From the NCBI GenBank assembly GCA_030681795.1, contig JAUXRG010000017.1:1-48653 (forward strand): a DNA stretch of 48,653 bases, read 5' to 3'. This DNA comes from Rubrivivax sp. (lineage in GTDB: Bacteria > Pseudomonadota > Gammaproteobacteria > Burkholderiales > Burkholderiaceae_C). Every line of letters begins with the position of its first letter. Position 1 is the first letter of the stretch. Below, one piece after another: positions 16,843-25,325 of this stretch. The notes below the pieces were generated by a model. That model saw only the letters and a program-made list of their open reading frames with translations. It was not told the origin of the DNA and did not search any database. The position numbers and the translations under genes are program-made.

Positions 16843-17922
16843 TCAGGCAGCGATCTTCAGCACCAGCTTGCCGAAGTTCTCCCCCGTGAAGAGTTTGGTC
16901 AGCGTGGCGGGGAAAGCGGCCACGCCGCCTTCGACCACGTCCTCGCGGCTCTTCATGCGGCCGTCCTTCAGGTAGGCGGCCAGCTCGGCGACGGCCTGCG
17001 GGTAGCGCTCGGCATAGTCGAAGACGACCAGACCTTCCATGCGCGCGCGGTTGACGAGCAGCGCGAGATAGTTCTTCGGGCCCTGCACCGCGCGGGTGTT
17101 GTTGTACTGGCTGATCGCGCCGCAGATGACGATGCGGGCACCGCGGTTGATGCGCGTGAGCACGGTGTCCAGGATCTCGCCGCCGACGTTGTCGAAGTAG
17201 ATGTCCACGCCGGCCGGGCAATGCTGCTTGAGGCCTTCACGCACGGCATCCCACGTCGCGGCACCCGCGGGTGAGGGCGGGGGTGCGGTGGCCTTGTAGT
17301 CGATGCAGGCGTCGAAGCCCAGCTCCCCGACAACCCACTCGCACTTGGCCCCGCCTCCGGCGATGCCGACCACGCGGCAGCCCTTGATCTTGGCCAGCTG
17401 GCCCACGGTCTGGCCCACGGCACCGGCCGCGCCCGAGACCACCACGGTTTCGCCGGCCTTCGGTAGACCGATGTCGATGAGTCCGAAATAGCCCGTCATG
17501 CCGGGCATGCCGAGCACGTTGAGCCATTGCGTCAGCGAGCCCAGCCGCAGGTCGATCTTCGCCAGGCCCGATCGCTTGAGCTGCTCGCCGGTCGCGCTCC
17601 AGTATTCCTGCACGCCGGTGCCGCCGGTCACGGGGTCGCCGACGGCGAAGTCGGGGTGGCTCGACGCGACGACGGCGCCCACGCCGCCGGCGCGCATGAC
17701 CTCACCCAGGCCCACCGGCGGGATATAGCTCTTGCCCTCGTTCATCCAGCCGCGCATCGCGGGGTCCAGCGAGATCGCCAGCACCTTGACGACGACGCCG
17801 CCCACGCCCGGCTCGGCCACGGGTGCTTCGGTGAATTGCCAGTCGGCGGCGGTGGGCAGCCCGACCGGGCGCGCGGCCAGGCGAACCTGGTGGTTGACGA
17901 TAGCGGCCAGCCCGGAGCTCAT
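16843..17922 (-). CDS. NADP-dependent oxidoreductase, MDR superfamily (CurA/leukotriene B4 dehydrogenase-like)
   Basis: This 359-residue medium-chain reductase has the nucleotide-binding loop SGAAGAVGQTVGQLAKIKG at 163-181 and YFDNVGGEILD. The zinc ligands of alcohol dehydrogenases are absent. The family reduces activated C=C bonds in enones with NADPH. A Pro-rich insertion (ATAPPPSPAGAA) lies between the Rossmann strands near residue 205-220 and is longer than usual. The ATG at 17922 overlaps the stop of the CusF-like gene by 4 bp (ATGA), so translation is coupled to that gene. The substrate is unknown. Confidence 0.88.
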   Translation of the reverse strand: MSSGLAAIVNHQVRLAARPVGLPTAADWQFTEAPVAEPGVGGVVVKVLAISLDPAMRGWMNEGKSYIPPVGLGEVMRAGGVGAVVASSHPDFAVGDPVTGGTGVQEYWSATGEQLKRSGLAKIDLRLGSLTQWLNVLGMPGMTGYFGLIDIGLPKAGETVVVSGAAGAVGQTVGQLAKIKGCRVVGIAGGGAKCEWVVGELGFDACIDYKATAPPPSPAGAATWDAVREGLKQHCPAGVDIYFDNVGGEILDTVLTRINRGARIVICGAISQYNNTRAVQGPKNYLALLVNRARMEGLVVFDYAERYPQAVAELAAYLKDGRMKSREDVVEGGVAAFPATLTKLFTGENFGKLVLKIAA

Positions 17923-18227
17923 GGCGCCTTGGACAGCGCGGTCACGACATACTGCCCGTCGATGCGCTCCACGGCGAAGCGCACGCGGTCGCCGGCCTTC
18001 AGGTCGTCGAGCAGGCGCGGCTCTTTCACGCGGTAGGTCATCGTCATCGGTGGCATGTCCAGGCCCTTGATCTCGCCATGCTTGAGCGTGACCCGGCCCA
18101 CCGCCTTGTCGAGCTTGGTGACCTCGCCCGCCGCGCTGGCGCTCTGGGCCATCGCGCCCAGCGAAACCAGGCCCACCGTCAAGCCCACCACCAAGCCCAC
18201 CATCCATGAGGCCATCCATCTCTTCAT
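17919..18227 (-). CDS. CusF-like periplasmic copper/silver-binding protein
   Basis: This 102-residue protein has a long signal sequence (about 1-28, AMAQ cleavage region) and a small OB-fold domain. The metal-site motif is H50-x10-M61-x-M63 in LKHGEIKGLDMPPMTMTY. Its spacing equals that of E. coli CusF, where the ligands are His36, Met47 and Met49. The tryptophan that caps the metal in CusF (Trp44) is Met58 here at the aligned position. CusF ferries Cu(I)/Ag(I) to an efflux pump, but no cusCBA is in the window. The partner is instead a coupled MDR reductase. Confidence 0.85.
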   Translation of the reverse strand: MKRWMASWMVGLVVGLTVGLVSLGAMAQSASAAGEVTKLDKAVGRVTLKHGEIKGLDMPPMTMTYRVKEPRLLDDLKAGDRVRFAVERIDGQYVVTALSKAP

Positions 18228-18320
18228 TGCGTTCTCCTTCGTCGAGCAGCAGGTTGGGCTGCCGGCAGCGCATCATGCGCGCGGCACGAAGTCTGCCGCA
18301 GATCGCCGCGGCGTGTTTCC

Positions 18321-18326
18321 TACAAT
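18321..18326 (+). promoter_or_regulatory. Candidate -10 box for argB
   Basis: TACAAT lies 26 nt before the argB ATG, in the 125-bp gap between the divergent CusF-like gene and argB. No good -35 is visible. Confidence 0.4.
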
Positions 18327-18352
18327 GCCCGCGCAGCGCCAGAAGGTAACCC

Positions 18353-19258
18353 ATGAGCCACCCCACCGACCCCGACTTGTCCCACATCACCCCGCGCGAC
18401 CAGGCCGAGATCCTGGCCCAGGCGCTGCCCTATATCCGCAAGTACCACGGCAAGACGCTGGTCATCAAATACGGCGGCAACGCCATGACCGACCCTGCGC
18501 TGCAGGCCGACTTCGCCGAGGACGTGGTGCTGCTCAAGCTGGTGGGCATGAACCCGATCGTGGTGCACGGCGGCGGGCCGCAGATCGACGACGCGCTGGC
18601 CAAGATCGGCAAGAAGGGCACCTTCATCCAGGGCATGCGCGTCACCGACGAAGAGACCATGGAAGTCGTCGAATGGGTGCTCGCCGGCGAGGTGCAGCAA
18701 GATATCGTGGGCCTGATCAACGCCGCCGGCGGCAAGGCCGTGGGCCTGACCGGGCGCGACGGCGGCCTGATCCGCGCGCGGCAGATGAAGATGCTCGACA
18801 AGGACGACCCGAGCAAGGAACACGATCTCGGCCAGGTCGGCGAGATCACCGCCATCGACCCCAGCGTGGTGAAGGCGCTGCAGGACGACCAGTTCATCCC
18901 GGTGATCAGCCCGATCGGCTTCGGCGAGAGGAACGAAAGCTACAACATCAACGCCGACCTGGTGGCGGCCAAGCTGGCCACGGTGCTCAAGGCCGAGAAG
19001 CTGATGCTGCTGACCAATACGCCGGGCGTGCTGAACAAGGCCGGCGAACTGCTCACCGACCTGAGCGCGCGCGAGATCGACGAGCTCTTCGCCGACGGCA
19101 CCATCAGCGGCGGCATGCTGCCCAAGATCAGCGGCGCGCTGGATGCCGCCAAGAGCGGCGTCAACGCCGTGCACATCATCGACGGCCGCGTGCCGCACGC
19201 GCTGCTGCTGGAGATCCTCACCGACCAGGCCTACGGAACCATGATCCGTTCGCACTGA
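18353..19258 (+). CDS. argB: N-acetylglutamate kinase
   Basis: This 301-residue amino-acid kinase carries VIKYGGNAM at the start of the nucleotide/phosphate site, [10 protein letters not shown] for substrate binding, and [12 protein letters not shown] and [20 protein letters not shown] near the C-terminus. It phosphorylates N-acetyl-L-glutamate in the second step of arginine synthesis. The N-terminal helix ([20 protein letters not shown]) is the extension seen in arginine-inhibitable hexameric enzymes, so feedback inhibition is likely. It begins a run of plus-strand genes; the HAD nucleotidase starts 4 bp after its stop. Confidence 0.97.
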   Translation: MSHPTDPDLSHITPRDQAEILAQALPYIRKYHGKTLVIKYGGNAMTDPALQADFAEDVVLLKLVGMNPIVVHGGGPQIDDALAKIGKKGTFIQGMRVTDEETMEVVEWVLAGEVQQDIVGLINAAGGKAVGLTGRDGGLIRARQMKMLDKDDPSKEHDLGQVGEITAIDPSVVKALQDDQFIPVISPIGFGERNESYNINADLVAAKLATVLKAEKLMLLTNTPGVLNKAGELLTDLSAREIDELFADGTISGGMLPKISGALDAAKSGVNAVHIIDGRVPHALLLEILTDQAYGTMIRSH

Positions 19259-19262
19259 GCCC

Positions 19263-19925
19263 GTGGCACCGCCGGTCTGGCTGTTCGACCTCGACGACAC
19301 GCTGCACGACGCCACGAACGCGTCGATGCGCGAATTGCGCCTCGCCATGGGCGAGTACATCGTGCAGCACCTGGGCATCACCCCGACCGAGTCCGATGCG
19401 CTGCGGCGGCGCTACTGGCTGCGCTACGGCGCCACGCTGCTCGGGCTGGTGCGCCACCACGGCGTGAAGGCGGCGCACTTCCTGCACCACACCCATGCCC
19501 TTCCCGGCCTGGAGCAACGCGTGCGCGGCCATGCGCACGACCTGGCGGCGCTGGCGCGCCTGCCGGGGCGCAAATACATCCTGACCAACGCGCCGGCCGC
19601 CTACGCCGCCCGGGTGCTCGGCGTGCTGGGCATCGCGCATCTGTTCGACGGCCTGCTGTCGATCGAGGACATGCACATGTTCGGCCACCTGCGCCCCAAG
19701 CCCGACGCCCGCATGCTGCGCGCACTGGCCGCGCGCCTGCGCGTACCACCTTCGCGCTGCGTGCTGGTGGAGGACACGTTGGTGCACCAGAAGGCCGCGC
19801 GCAGCGTCGGCATGAAGACGGTGTGGATGCAGCGCTGGCTGCCCCCGCCTGCGGCGGCGGCGCGGCAGTGCCGGCGCCCGGCCTACGTGGACCGGCGCAT
19901 TCACCGGTTGCGCGAACTGGCTTGA
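19263..19925 (+). CDS. HAD-family pyrimidine 5'-nucleotidase
   Basis: This 220-residue HAD hydrolase has motif I DLDDTLHDAT (nucleophile Asp and Asp+2), motif II as ILTNAPAAY, and motif III/IV as KPDARMLRAL...VEDTLVHQKAA. It fits the SDT1/YjjG-like pyrimidine 5'-nucleotidase group, which dephosphorylates nucleoside monophosphates. It starts with GTG at 19263; the first downstream ATG would remove motif I, so GTG must be used. It directly follows argB, an order kept in many relatives, and precedes slmA. Confidence 0.88.
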   Translation: MAPPVWLFDLDDTLHDATNASMRELRLAMGEYIVQHLGITPTESDALRRRYWLRYGATLLGLVRHHGVKAAHFLHHTHALPGLEQRVRGHAHDLAALARLPGRKYILTNAPAAYAARVLGVLGIAHLFDGLLSIEDMHMFGHLRPKPDARMLRALAARLRVPPSRCVLVEDTLVHQKAARSVGMKTVWMQRWLPPPAAAARQCRRPAYVDRRIHRLRELA

Positions 19926-20053
19926 GCGGCGGCCGCCCGGGTCATCGCGCAGAGTGAATGTCAGTGTTTACCTGCACGCAAAGCCCCACAGGCCGTGTGC
20001 CAGAATCGTTGCGCCCTCCCCCTCCCGACACTGCCGCCCGCGCTCCCGCCCCG

Positions 20054-20707
20054 ATGTCCGACTCGCCCGAAGCATCGCCCGCGGTTGACGCAGCCCTCGG
20101 CAACGCCGCGCCGGTGGCGGCCACGCGCAAGCGCCCGCGCCCCGGCGAGCGCCGGGTGCAGATCCTGCAGACGCTGGCGCGCATGCTCGAACAGCCCGGC
20201 GCCGAGCGCATCACCACCGCGGCCCTGGCGGCCCGGCTGGCGGTCAGCGAGGCCGCGCTGTACCGGCATTTCGCGAGCAAGGCGCAGATGTTCGAAGGGC
20301 TGATCGAATTTATCGAAACCAGCGTCTTCAGCCTCGTCAACCAGATCACCGAGCGCGAGGCCTCCGGCGCCGTGCAGGCCCAGAAGATGGTCGTCGTGCT
20401 GCTGCAGTTCGGCGAGAAGAACCCGGGCATGACGCGCGTGATGGTGGGCGACGCGCTGGTGTTCGAGCACGAACGCCTGTCGGCGCGCATGAACCAGTTC
20501 TTCGACCGCCTGGAGTCGCAGCTGCGCCAGAGCCTGCGCGCGGGCGCCGAAGCCGCTGGCTCGGCCACGCCGACGGTCGATGCGCAGGCGCTGGCCTCGG
20601 CGCTCACGGCACTGGTGGTCGGCCGGCTGCAGCGCTACGCCCGTTCGGGATTCAAGCGGCTGCCCACCGAGCACCTCGAACCCGCGCTGCAACGCCTGAC
20701 CACCTGA
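20054..20707 (+). CDS. slmA: Nucleoid occlusion factor SlmA (TetR family)
   Basis: This 217-residue protein has an N-terminal TetR helix-turn-helix (about 35-80; ITTAALAARLAVSEAALYRH) and the SlmA C-terminal helices (VVGRLQRYARSGFKRLPTEH). SlmA bound to its DNA sites antagonises FtsZ polymerisation over the nucleoid. I used the ATG at 20054, since the N-terminus upstream of it (from 19958) is Pro-rich and non-family. The protein is slightly longer than E. coli SlmA (198) because of an Ala/Pro-rich leader. It is followed 10 bp later by the DUF815 ATPase gene. Confidence 0.9.
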   Translation: MSDSPEASPAVDAALGNAAPVAATRKRPRPGERRVQILQTLARMLEQPGAERITTAALAARLAVSEAALYRHFASKAQMFEGLIEFIETSVFSLVNQITEREASGAVQAQKMVVVLLQFGEKNPGMTRVMVGDALVFEHERLSARMNQFFDRLESQLRQSLRAGAEAAGSATPTVDAQALASALTALVVGRLQRYARSGFKRLPTEHLEPALQRLTT

Positions 20708-20717
20708 GGCCTCAGGC

Positions 20718-21596
20718 ATGAGTGCGGGTCTGGAATCGCTGCTGGCGCGCGCGGAGTCCGTCCTGGCGCGGCTGGAGGCCGTGCTGCCGCGGCCCGCCGC
20801 CGCGCCCGACTGGGCGGCCTCGGTGGCTTTTCGCTACCGCCGCCGCGCGGGCCTGGGCCGCGCCGGCGTGCTCGAGCCGGTGCGGCATGTGGCCACCATC
20901 CGGCTCGCGGACCTCAGGGAGATCGAGCCACAGAAGGTACGCCTGGTGCGCAACACCGAGCAGTTCGTCGCCGGCTTTGGCGCCAACAACGTGCTGCTGA
21001 CCGGCGCGCGCGGCACCGGCAAGAGCTCGCTCATCAAGGCCGTTCTCAACGAGTTCGCGCCGCGCGGGCTGCGGCTCATCGAGGTCGACAAGACCGACCT
21101 GGTGGACCTGCCCGACCTGGTGGACCTGGTGGCGCCGCGCCCCGAGCGCTTCATCGTCTTCTGCGACGACCTCAGCTTCGACGAGGGCGAGCCCGGCTAC
21201 AAGGCGCTCAAGAGCGTGCTCGACGGCTCGGTGGCGCAGGCCAGCGACAACCTGCTGATCTACGCCACCAGCAACCGCCGCCACCTGCTGCCCGAGTACA
21301 TGAAGGACAACCTCAGCTACCAGCACACCGAGGACGGCGAGGTCCACCCCGGCGAAGTGGTGGAGGAAAAGATCTCGCTGTCCGAGCGCTTCGGGCTCTG
21401 GATCAGTTTCTACCCCTTCACGCAGGACGAATATCTGGAGATCGTCGCGCAGTGGCTGCGTCATTTCGGGGTGGCGCAAGACGCCATCACCGCGGCGCGC
21501 CAGGCCTCGCTGGTGTGGGCCCTGGAACGCGGCTCGCGTTCGGGCCGCGTGGCGCAGCAGTTCGCTCGCGACTACGCCGGGCGGCATGGTCGCTGA
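20718..21596 (+). CDS. DUF815-family AAA+-like ATPase
   Basis: This 292-residue cytoplasmic P-loop protein has Walker A GARGTGKSS at 96-104 and Walker B FIVFCDDLSFDEGE near 146-159. A sensor-like asparagine segment (IYATSNRRHLLPEYMKDN) follows. It belongs to the DUF815 family of predicted AAA+ ATPases, whose cellular role is not established. It sits between slmA and the mutT-like gene, and its last 11 bases overlap the start of that gene. Confidence 0.88.
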   Translation: MSAGLESLLARAESVLARLEAVLPRPAAAPDWAASVAFRYRRRAGLGRAGVLEPVRHVATIRLADLREIEPQKVRLVRNTEQFVAGFGANNVLLTGARGTGKSSLIKAVLNEFAPRGLRLIEVDKTDLVDLPDLVDLVAPRPERFIVFCDDLSFDEGEPGYKALKSVLDGSVAQASDNLLIYATSNRRHLLPEYMKDNLSYQHTEDGEVHPGEVVEEKISLSERFGLWISFYPFTQDEYLEIVAQWLRHFGVAQDAITAARQASLVWALERGSRSGRVAQQFARDYAGRHGR

Positions 21597-22074
21597 ACGC
21601 CGTCCGGTGGACGTCGAGCGCCAGGAGCCGCGCCGTCCGGTGGACGTCGAGCACCAGGAGCCGCGCCGTCCGGTGGACGTCGCGGTGGGCGTCCTGCTCG
21701 ATGCCGAGGGCCGCTTCCTGCTCACCTCGCGGCCGCCGGGCAAGGTCTACGCCGGCCATTGGGAATTCCCCGGCGGCAAGCTCGAGCCCGGCGAGAGCGT
21801 CGAGCAGGCGCTGCGGCGTGAACTGCACGAGGAACTCGGCATCACCATCGCGGCGGTCACGCCGTGGCGGGTCGAGATGATGGACTACCCCCACGCCCGG
21901 GTGCGCCTGCATTTCTGCAAGGTATCGGCCTGGCAGGGTGAGTTCGAGATGCGCGAGGGGCAGTCCATGGCCTGGCAGACGCTGCCCGTGCAGGTGGCCC
22001 CGGTGCTGCCGGGCACCGTGCCGGTGCTGGGCTGGTTCGCCGAGGAACGCGGCTTCGAGGGAGACACCCATTAG
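21586..22074 (+). CDS. MutT-like Nudix hydrolase with repeated N-terminus
   Basis: This protein of up to 162 residues contains an intact Nudix box, [20 protein letters not shown] followed by ELGI (Gly64, Glu70, Arg78-Glu79, Glu82-Glu83, Gly85). It matches 8-oxo-dGTP diphosphatase MutT, which removes oxidised dGTP from the nucleotide pool. The first 31 residues consist of two 11-residue copies and a partial third copy of RRPVDVE(R/H)QEP, encoded by a 33-bp tandem repeat. The family fold starts only at the last copy ([10 protein letters not shown]). Each copy carries GTG GAC GTC behind an AGGAG, so the real start may be any of 21586, 21608, 21641 or 21674. The gene overlaps DUF815 by 11 bp. Confidence 0.88.
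   Translation: MVAERRPVDVERQEPRRPVDVEHQEPRRPVDVAVGVLLDAEGRFLLTSRPPGKVYAGHWEFPGGKLEPGESVEQALRRELHEELGITIAAVTPWRVEMMDYPHARVRLHFCKVSAWQGEFEMREGQSMAWQTLPVQVAPVLPGTVPVLGWFAEERGFEGDTH
21598..21682 (+). repeat. 33-bp tandem repeat (2.6 copies) at the mutT start
   Basis: Units at 21598-21630 and 21631-21663 differ at a single base (G or A in GAGC(G/A)CCAGG). The first 19 bases recur at 21664-21682. The unit is 11 codons, so the frame is kept. Confidence 0.95.
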
Positions 22075-22083
22075 ACTGCCCGC

Positions 22084-22482
22084 ATGGACTGGCTCGACAG
22101 CATCAAATGGGACCGCGACGGGCTGGTGCCCGTCATCGCGCAGGAAGTCGGCACCGGCGACGTGCTGATGTTCGCCTGGATGAACCGCGAGGCGCTGGCG
22201 GCCACGGCCGAGCGTGGCCAGGCGGTGTACTGGAGCCGTTCGCGCCAGCGCCTCTGGCACAAGGGCGAAGAATCCGGCCACTTCCAGCAGGTGCACGAGA
22301 TCCGCCTGGACTGCGACAACGATGTGCTGCTGCTGAAGGTCACGCAGCTCGGCCACGAGTCCACCGCGCCATCCATCGCCTGCCACACCGGCCGCCACAG
22401 CTGCTTCTACCAGCGCCTGCAGGCCGGGCAGTGGCAGGCCGCCGAGCCCGTGCTCCAGGACCCCGAAACCATCTACCGATGA
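22084..22482 (+). CDS. hisI: Phosphoribosyl-AMP cyclohydrolase
   Basis: This 132-residue monofunctional HisI has [34 protein letters not shown], and the metal-binding cysteines in [12 protein letters not shown] and [12 protein letters not shown]. It opens the ring of PR-AMP in the third step of histidine synthesis. It starts 9 bp after the mutT-like stop and overlaps hisE. The other his genes lie outside the window. Confidence 0.97.
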   Translation: MDWLDSIKWDRDGLVPVIAQEVGTGDVLMFAWMNREALAATAERGQAVYWSRSRQRLWHKGEESGHFQQVHEIRLDCDNDVLLLKVTQLGHESTAPSIACHTGRHSCFYQRLQAGQWQAAEPVLQDPETIYR

Positions 22483-22829
22483 GCGAATCCAACGACACCC
22501 TGGCGCGCTTGGCGGCGGTCATCGAGGGCCGCCGTGGCGGCGACCCGGACAAGAGTTATGTGGCACGCTTGTTTTCCAAGGGCACCGACGCCATCTTGAA
22601 GAAGGTCGGCGAAGAGGCCACCGAGGTGGTCATGGCCGGCAAGGACGGTGACCCCGCGCGCATCGTGGCCGAGGTGGCCGACCTGTGGTTCCATACGCTG
22701 GTGACGCTGGCGGCCTTCGATCTCAAGCCAGCCGACGTGCTGGCCGAACTCGAGCGCCGCGAGGGGCTTTCGGGCCTGGAAGAGTTTGCGCTGCGCAAGA
22801 CGCAGCAACGCGAAGGAGAGGGTTCATGA
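22479..22829 (+). CDS. hisE: Phosphoribosyl-ATP pyrophosphatase
   Basis: This 116-residue all-helical MazG-fold enzyme has the metal-binding pattern [18 protein letters not shown] and [17 protein letters not shown]. It hydrolyses PR-ATP to PR-AMP just before the HisI step, and overlaps hisI by 4 bp (ATGA), so the two consecutive enzymes are translationally coupled. Its own stop overlaps the next gene by 4 bp. Confidence 0.97.
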   Translation: MSESNDTLARLAAVIEGRRGGDPDKSYVARLFSKGTDAILKKVGEEATEVVMAGKDGDPARIVAEVADLWFHTLVTLAAFDLKPADVLAELERREGLSGLEEFALRKTQQREGEGS

Positions 22830-23197
22830 GCGTAGTGATCGTCCCCGGCACGCCATCGCGCCCCCACGAGGGGCTGCGCACGCTGACCCACATCCTCTAC
22901 GGCCTGCACCTGCTGTCGTGGTTCTCGGCGGGCATTTTTTCAATCGTCGCCGTCATCATCAACTACGTCAAACGGCCCGACCTGCCCGATGACTTCTTTC
23001 GCAGCCATTTCCGTTGGCAGGCCCGCAGCTTCTGGTTCACGCTGCTGTGGCTGGCGCTGAGCGCGCCGCTATTCCTCTTCTTCTGGTTTCCGGGCGCGGC
23101 GGCGTGGTTCGTCGTCGGGCTGTGGTACCTGTACCGCTTCATTCGCGGCTGGCTGGCCTTCATGGAGAGCCGCCCGATGCCGCTGCCCGCCCTCTGA
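22826..23197 (+). CDS. Small membrane protein of the his-tat cluster (DUF4870-like)
   Basis: This 123-residue protein has about three transmembrane helices (around 24-45, 68-85 and 90-110) and a conserved-looking loop [21 protein letters not shown]. It resembles the DUF4870/Tic20-type small membrane proteins found between hisE and the HIT gene in many betaproteobacteria. No function is known. It overlaps hisE by 4 bp (ATGA). Confidence 0.75.
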   Translation: MSVVIVPGTPSRPHEGLRTLTHILYGLHLLSWFSAGIFSIVAVIINYVKRPDLPDDFFRSHFRWQARSFWFTLLWLALSAPLFLFFWFPGAAAWFVVGLWYLYRFIRGWLAFMESRPMPLPAL

Positions 23198-23215
23198 ATC
23201 CGCGGGCCGAACGCC

Positions 23216-23563
23216 ATGCATTCCGATCCCCATTGCATCTTCTGCAAGATCGCCGCCGGGCAGATCCCGGCGAGGAAGGCGTTCGAGGACGACGAACTGC
23301 TGGCCTTCCACGACATCAACCCCTGGGCGCCGGTGCATGTGCTGGTGATCACCAAGGCGCACATCGCGTCGCTGGCCGACGTCGGGCCCGGGCACGATGC
23401 GCTGCTCGGCCGCATGCTGGGCCTGGCGCCGCGGCTGATGCGCGAGCTGGGTGTCAGCAACGGCTTTCGCACCCTCATCAACACCGGTCACGACGGCAGG
23501 CAGGAGGTGCCCCACCTGCACATGCACGTGATGGGCGGCCCCCGCCCCTGGGCCAAGGGCTAG
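23216..23563 (+). CDS. HIT-family nucleotide-binding protein (HinT-like)
   Basis: This 115-residue protein has the histidine triad HLHMHVMGG (His100, His102, His104; the middle one is the expected nucleophile) and [13 protein letters not shown] at the N-terminus. HinT proteins hydrolyse purine nucleoside phosphoramidates and acyl-AMP. It lies between the small membrane protein gene and tatA, an order common in relatives. Confidence 0.93.
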   Translation: MHSDPHCIFCKIAAGQIPARKAFEDDELLAFHDINPWAPVHVLVITKAHIASLADVGPGHDALLGRMLGLAPRLMRELGVSNGFRTLINTGHDGRQEVPHLHMHVMGGPRPWAKG

Positions 23564-23570
23564 ACGCGCT

Positions 23571-23599
23571 GCGCCGTCACGGCACGGTGCCGACGGCGC
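23571..23599 (+). terminator. Bulged GC hairpin between HIT gene and tatA
   Basis: GCGCCGTC / GACGGCGC pair as an 8-bp stem with an inner GGCA/TGCC extension across an AC bulge and a CGG loop. There is no T-tract. It may attenuate read-through into tatA. Confidence 0.35.
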
Positions 23600-23605
23600 A
23601 CCTCA

Positions 23606-23611
23606 TAGAAT
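23606..23611 (+). promoter_or_regulatory. Candidate -10 box for tatABC
   Basis: TAGAAT lies 28 nt before the tatA ATG, and AGGAG follows at 23628-23632. The Tat operon could therefore have its own promoter within the cluster. Confidence 0.4.
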
Positions 23612-23639
23612 CGAATGTTCTGCTCTCAGGAGAAAAGTC

Positions 23640-23894
23640 ATGGGTTCCATCAGCATCTGGCATTGGCTGATCGTATTGCTCGTCGTCGTCATGATCTTCG
23701 GCACCAAGAAGCTGCGCAATATCGGCGCTGACCTGGGCGGCGCGGTCAAGGGTTTCAAGGACGGCATGAAGACCGGCGGCGAGCCCGAGGCCGAGGTTCC
23801 GGCCACGCCAGCGGCCCCGCCGGCCCAGGTGACGGCCGCCAAGCGCGCCGACAGCAGCAACACCGTGGATGTCGAAGCCAAGACCAAGAGCTGA
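23640..23894 (+). CDS. tatA: Sec-independent protein translocase TatA
   Basis: This 84-residue protein has one N-terminal transmembrane helix (about 3-21), the [14 protein letters not shown] hinge, an amphipathic helix and an acidic/Ala-rich tail. TatA oligomers form the size-adaptable passage for folded proteins with twin-arginine signals. The start at 23640 follows AGGAG with 7-nt spacing. It is distinguished from TatB by the short length and the FGTKK hinge. Confidence 0.96.
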   Translation: MGSISIWHWLIVLLVVVMIFGTKKLRNIGADLGGAVKGFKDGMKTGGEPEAEVPATPAAPPAQVTAAKRADSSNTVDVEAKTKS

Positions 23895-23952
23895 GCACGC
23901 GGCCCTGCAGCGTGGCTCCTGACCACGCCGCGGGCCCGGCCAGCCGCCCCTC

Positions 23953-24438
23953 ATGATCGACTTCGGTTTCGACAAGATCGCCCTCATCGGCGCCGTGGCA
24001 CTCATCGTCATCGGCCCGGAAAAACTGCCGCGCGTGGCGCGCACCGTGGGCGCCCTGTTCGGCAAGGCGCAGCGTTATGTGGCCGACGTGAAGGCCGAGG
24101 TCAACCGGTCCATCGAGCTCGAAGAGCTCAAGAAGATGAAGACCACCTTCGAGGACGCCGCGCGCGGCGTCGAGGACACCGTGCGCAGCGAGGTCACCCA
24201 GGTCAGCCAGAACCTGGAGACCGAGTGGAACGGCAGCAGCGTGCCCTGGAAGGACCGCACGACCGAGCCCCTGGAACTGCCGCCGCCGAGCTACACCCAC
24301 CCGAAGAAGAAATGGCGCCTGAAGCGCGGCGCGACACCCCAGTGGTACAAGCAGCGCCAGGGCATACGCACCAAGGCGCAGTCGGGTGCGGCGCGGGTGG
24401 CGCGCTTCCGCCCGCCGGGTTGGAAGGGCGGGAGATGA
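23953..24438 (+). CDS. tatB: Sec-independent protein translocase TatB
   Basis: This 161-residue protein has a transmembrane helix (about 5-22) ending in [15 protein letters not shown], the TatB hinge with conserved Glu and Pro. A long amphipathic/coiled segment and a basic C-terminus (KKKWRLKRG) follow. TatB with TatC forms the twin-arginine receptor complex. It starts 58 bp after tatA and overlaps tatC by 4 bp (ATGA). Confidence 0.95.
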   Translation: MIDFGFDKIALIGAVALIVIGPEKLPRVARTVGALFGKAQRYVADVKAEVNRSIELEELKKMKTTFEDAARGVEDTVRSEVTQVSQNLETEWNGSSVPWKDRTTEPLELPPPSYTHPKKKWRLKRGATPQWYKQRQGIRTKAQSGAARVARFRPPGWKGGR

Positions 24439-25232
24439 GCGCAGGAGAAAAGAACGACGAGCTCCAAGGCTCCGAGGCCCCGTTCGTCTCGCATCTGGTC
24501 GAGCTGCGCGACCGCCTCATCCGCGCGGTGATCGCCGTGGGCATCGCCTTCGCGCTGCTGCTGTACTGGCCCGGTCCTGCCGGCCTGTACGACCTGCTGG
24601 CAGCACCGCTGGCGGCGTACCTGCCCAAAGGCGCGACGCTGATCGCCACCAACGTCATCTCGCCGGTGCTGGTGCCGCTGAAGATCGCGCTGATGGCCGC
24701 CTTCATGGTTGCGCTCCCGGTGGTGCTGTACCAGCTCTGGGCCTTCGTCGCGCCGGGCCTGTACGCGCACGAGAGGAAACTCGTGCTGCCGCTGGTCGTC
24801 AGCAGCACCGTCCTGTTCATCACCGGGGTGGCGTTTTGCTACTTCCTCGTCATCCCCGGCATGGCGCGTTTCATCCAGGCCTTCGCGCCCGCGACGATCA
24901 CCGCCGCACCCGACATCGAGCAGTATTTCGGCTTCGTGCTGACGCTATTCCTGGTCTTCGGCATCGCCTTCGAAGTGCCGATCGCGGTGATCGTGCTGGC
25001 GCGCATGGGCATCGTCACGATCGCCCAGTTGCGCCAGGCGCGCGGCTATTTCATCGTCGGCTCGTTCATCGTCGCCGCGGTGGTGACGCCACCCGACGTG
25101 ATCTCGCAGCTCGCGCTGGCCATCCCGATGTGCATCCTCTACGAAATCGGCATCGTCGCCGCTCAGCTCTTCATCAAGCACACCCAGGCGCCAGGCGCCG
25201 AGCCCGCCGCCAGCGACAAGCCGACGGTCTGA
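24435..25232 (+). CDS. tatC: Sec-independent protein translocase TatC
   Basis: This 265-residue protein has six transmembrane helices. The cytoplasmic N-terminus [11 protein letters not shown] contains the conserved Glu/Arg that bind the twin-arginine motif, and [11 protein letters not shown] carries the conserved intramembrane glutamate. It is the core receptor of the Tat system. It overlaps tatB by 4 bp and ends 93 bp from the convergent gspF. Confidence 0.97.
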   Translation: MSAGEKNDELQGSEAPFVSHLVELRDRLIRAVIAVGIAFALLLYWPGPAGLYDLLAAPLAAYLPKGATLIATNVISPVLVPLKIALMAAFMVALPVVLYQLWAFVAPGLYAHERKLVLPLVVSSTVLFITGVAFCYFLVIPGMARFIQAFAPATITAAPDIEQYFGFVLTLFLVFGIAFEVPIAVIVLARMGIVTIAQLRQARGYFIVGSFIVAAVVTPPDVISQLALAIPMCILYEIGIVAAQLFIKHTQAPGAEPAASDKPTV

Positions 25233-25325
25233 GAACCCGACCAAGCAAACGCCGCGGACCCGGCTCCGCCGGGCCGCTGGCGTTGCCCCCTGGGGGGAGG
25301 CGGCCGCTGGCCGCTCCGGGGGGGT
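25233..25325. repeat. GC-rich palindromic spacer between tatC and gspF
   Basis: The spacer contains AACGCC-G-CGG-A-CCCGGC / GCCGGG-C-CG-C-TGGCGTT and then GCCCCCTGGGGGGAGGC. It resembles the composition of the dispersed repeat at 44513-44577 and 48396-48517 (runs of C then G, GGCGGCC) but is not a clear full copy. Confidence 0.5.
25248..25284. terminator. Long hairpin between convergent tatC and gspF
   Basis: AACGCC pairs with GGCGTT and CCCGGC with GCCGGG around a TCC loop, with small internal mismatches. A bidirectional terminator is plausible from the position. Confidence 0.5.

Noticed and set aside
21096..21131. Near-perfect tandem 18-bp repeat in the DUF815 gene (DLVDLPDLVDLV)
   Set aside because: The segment is a conserved part of the ATPase core in the family as I recall it, so it is protein-constrained rather than a recent expansion.
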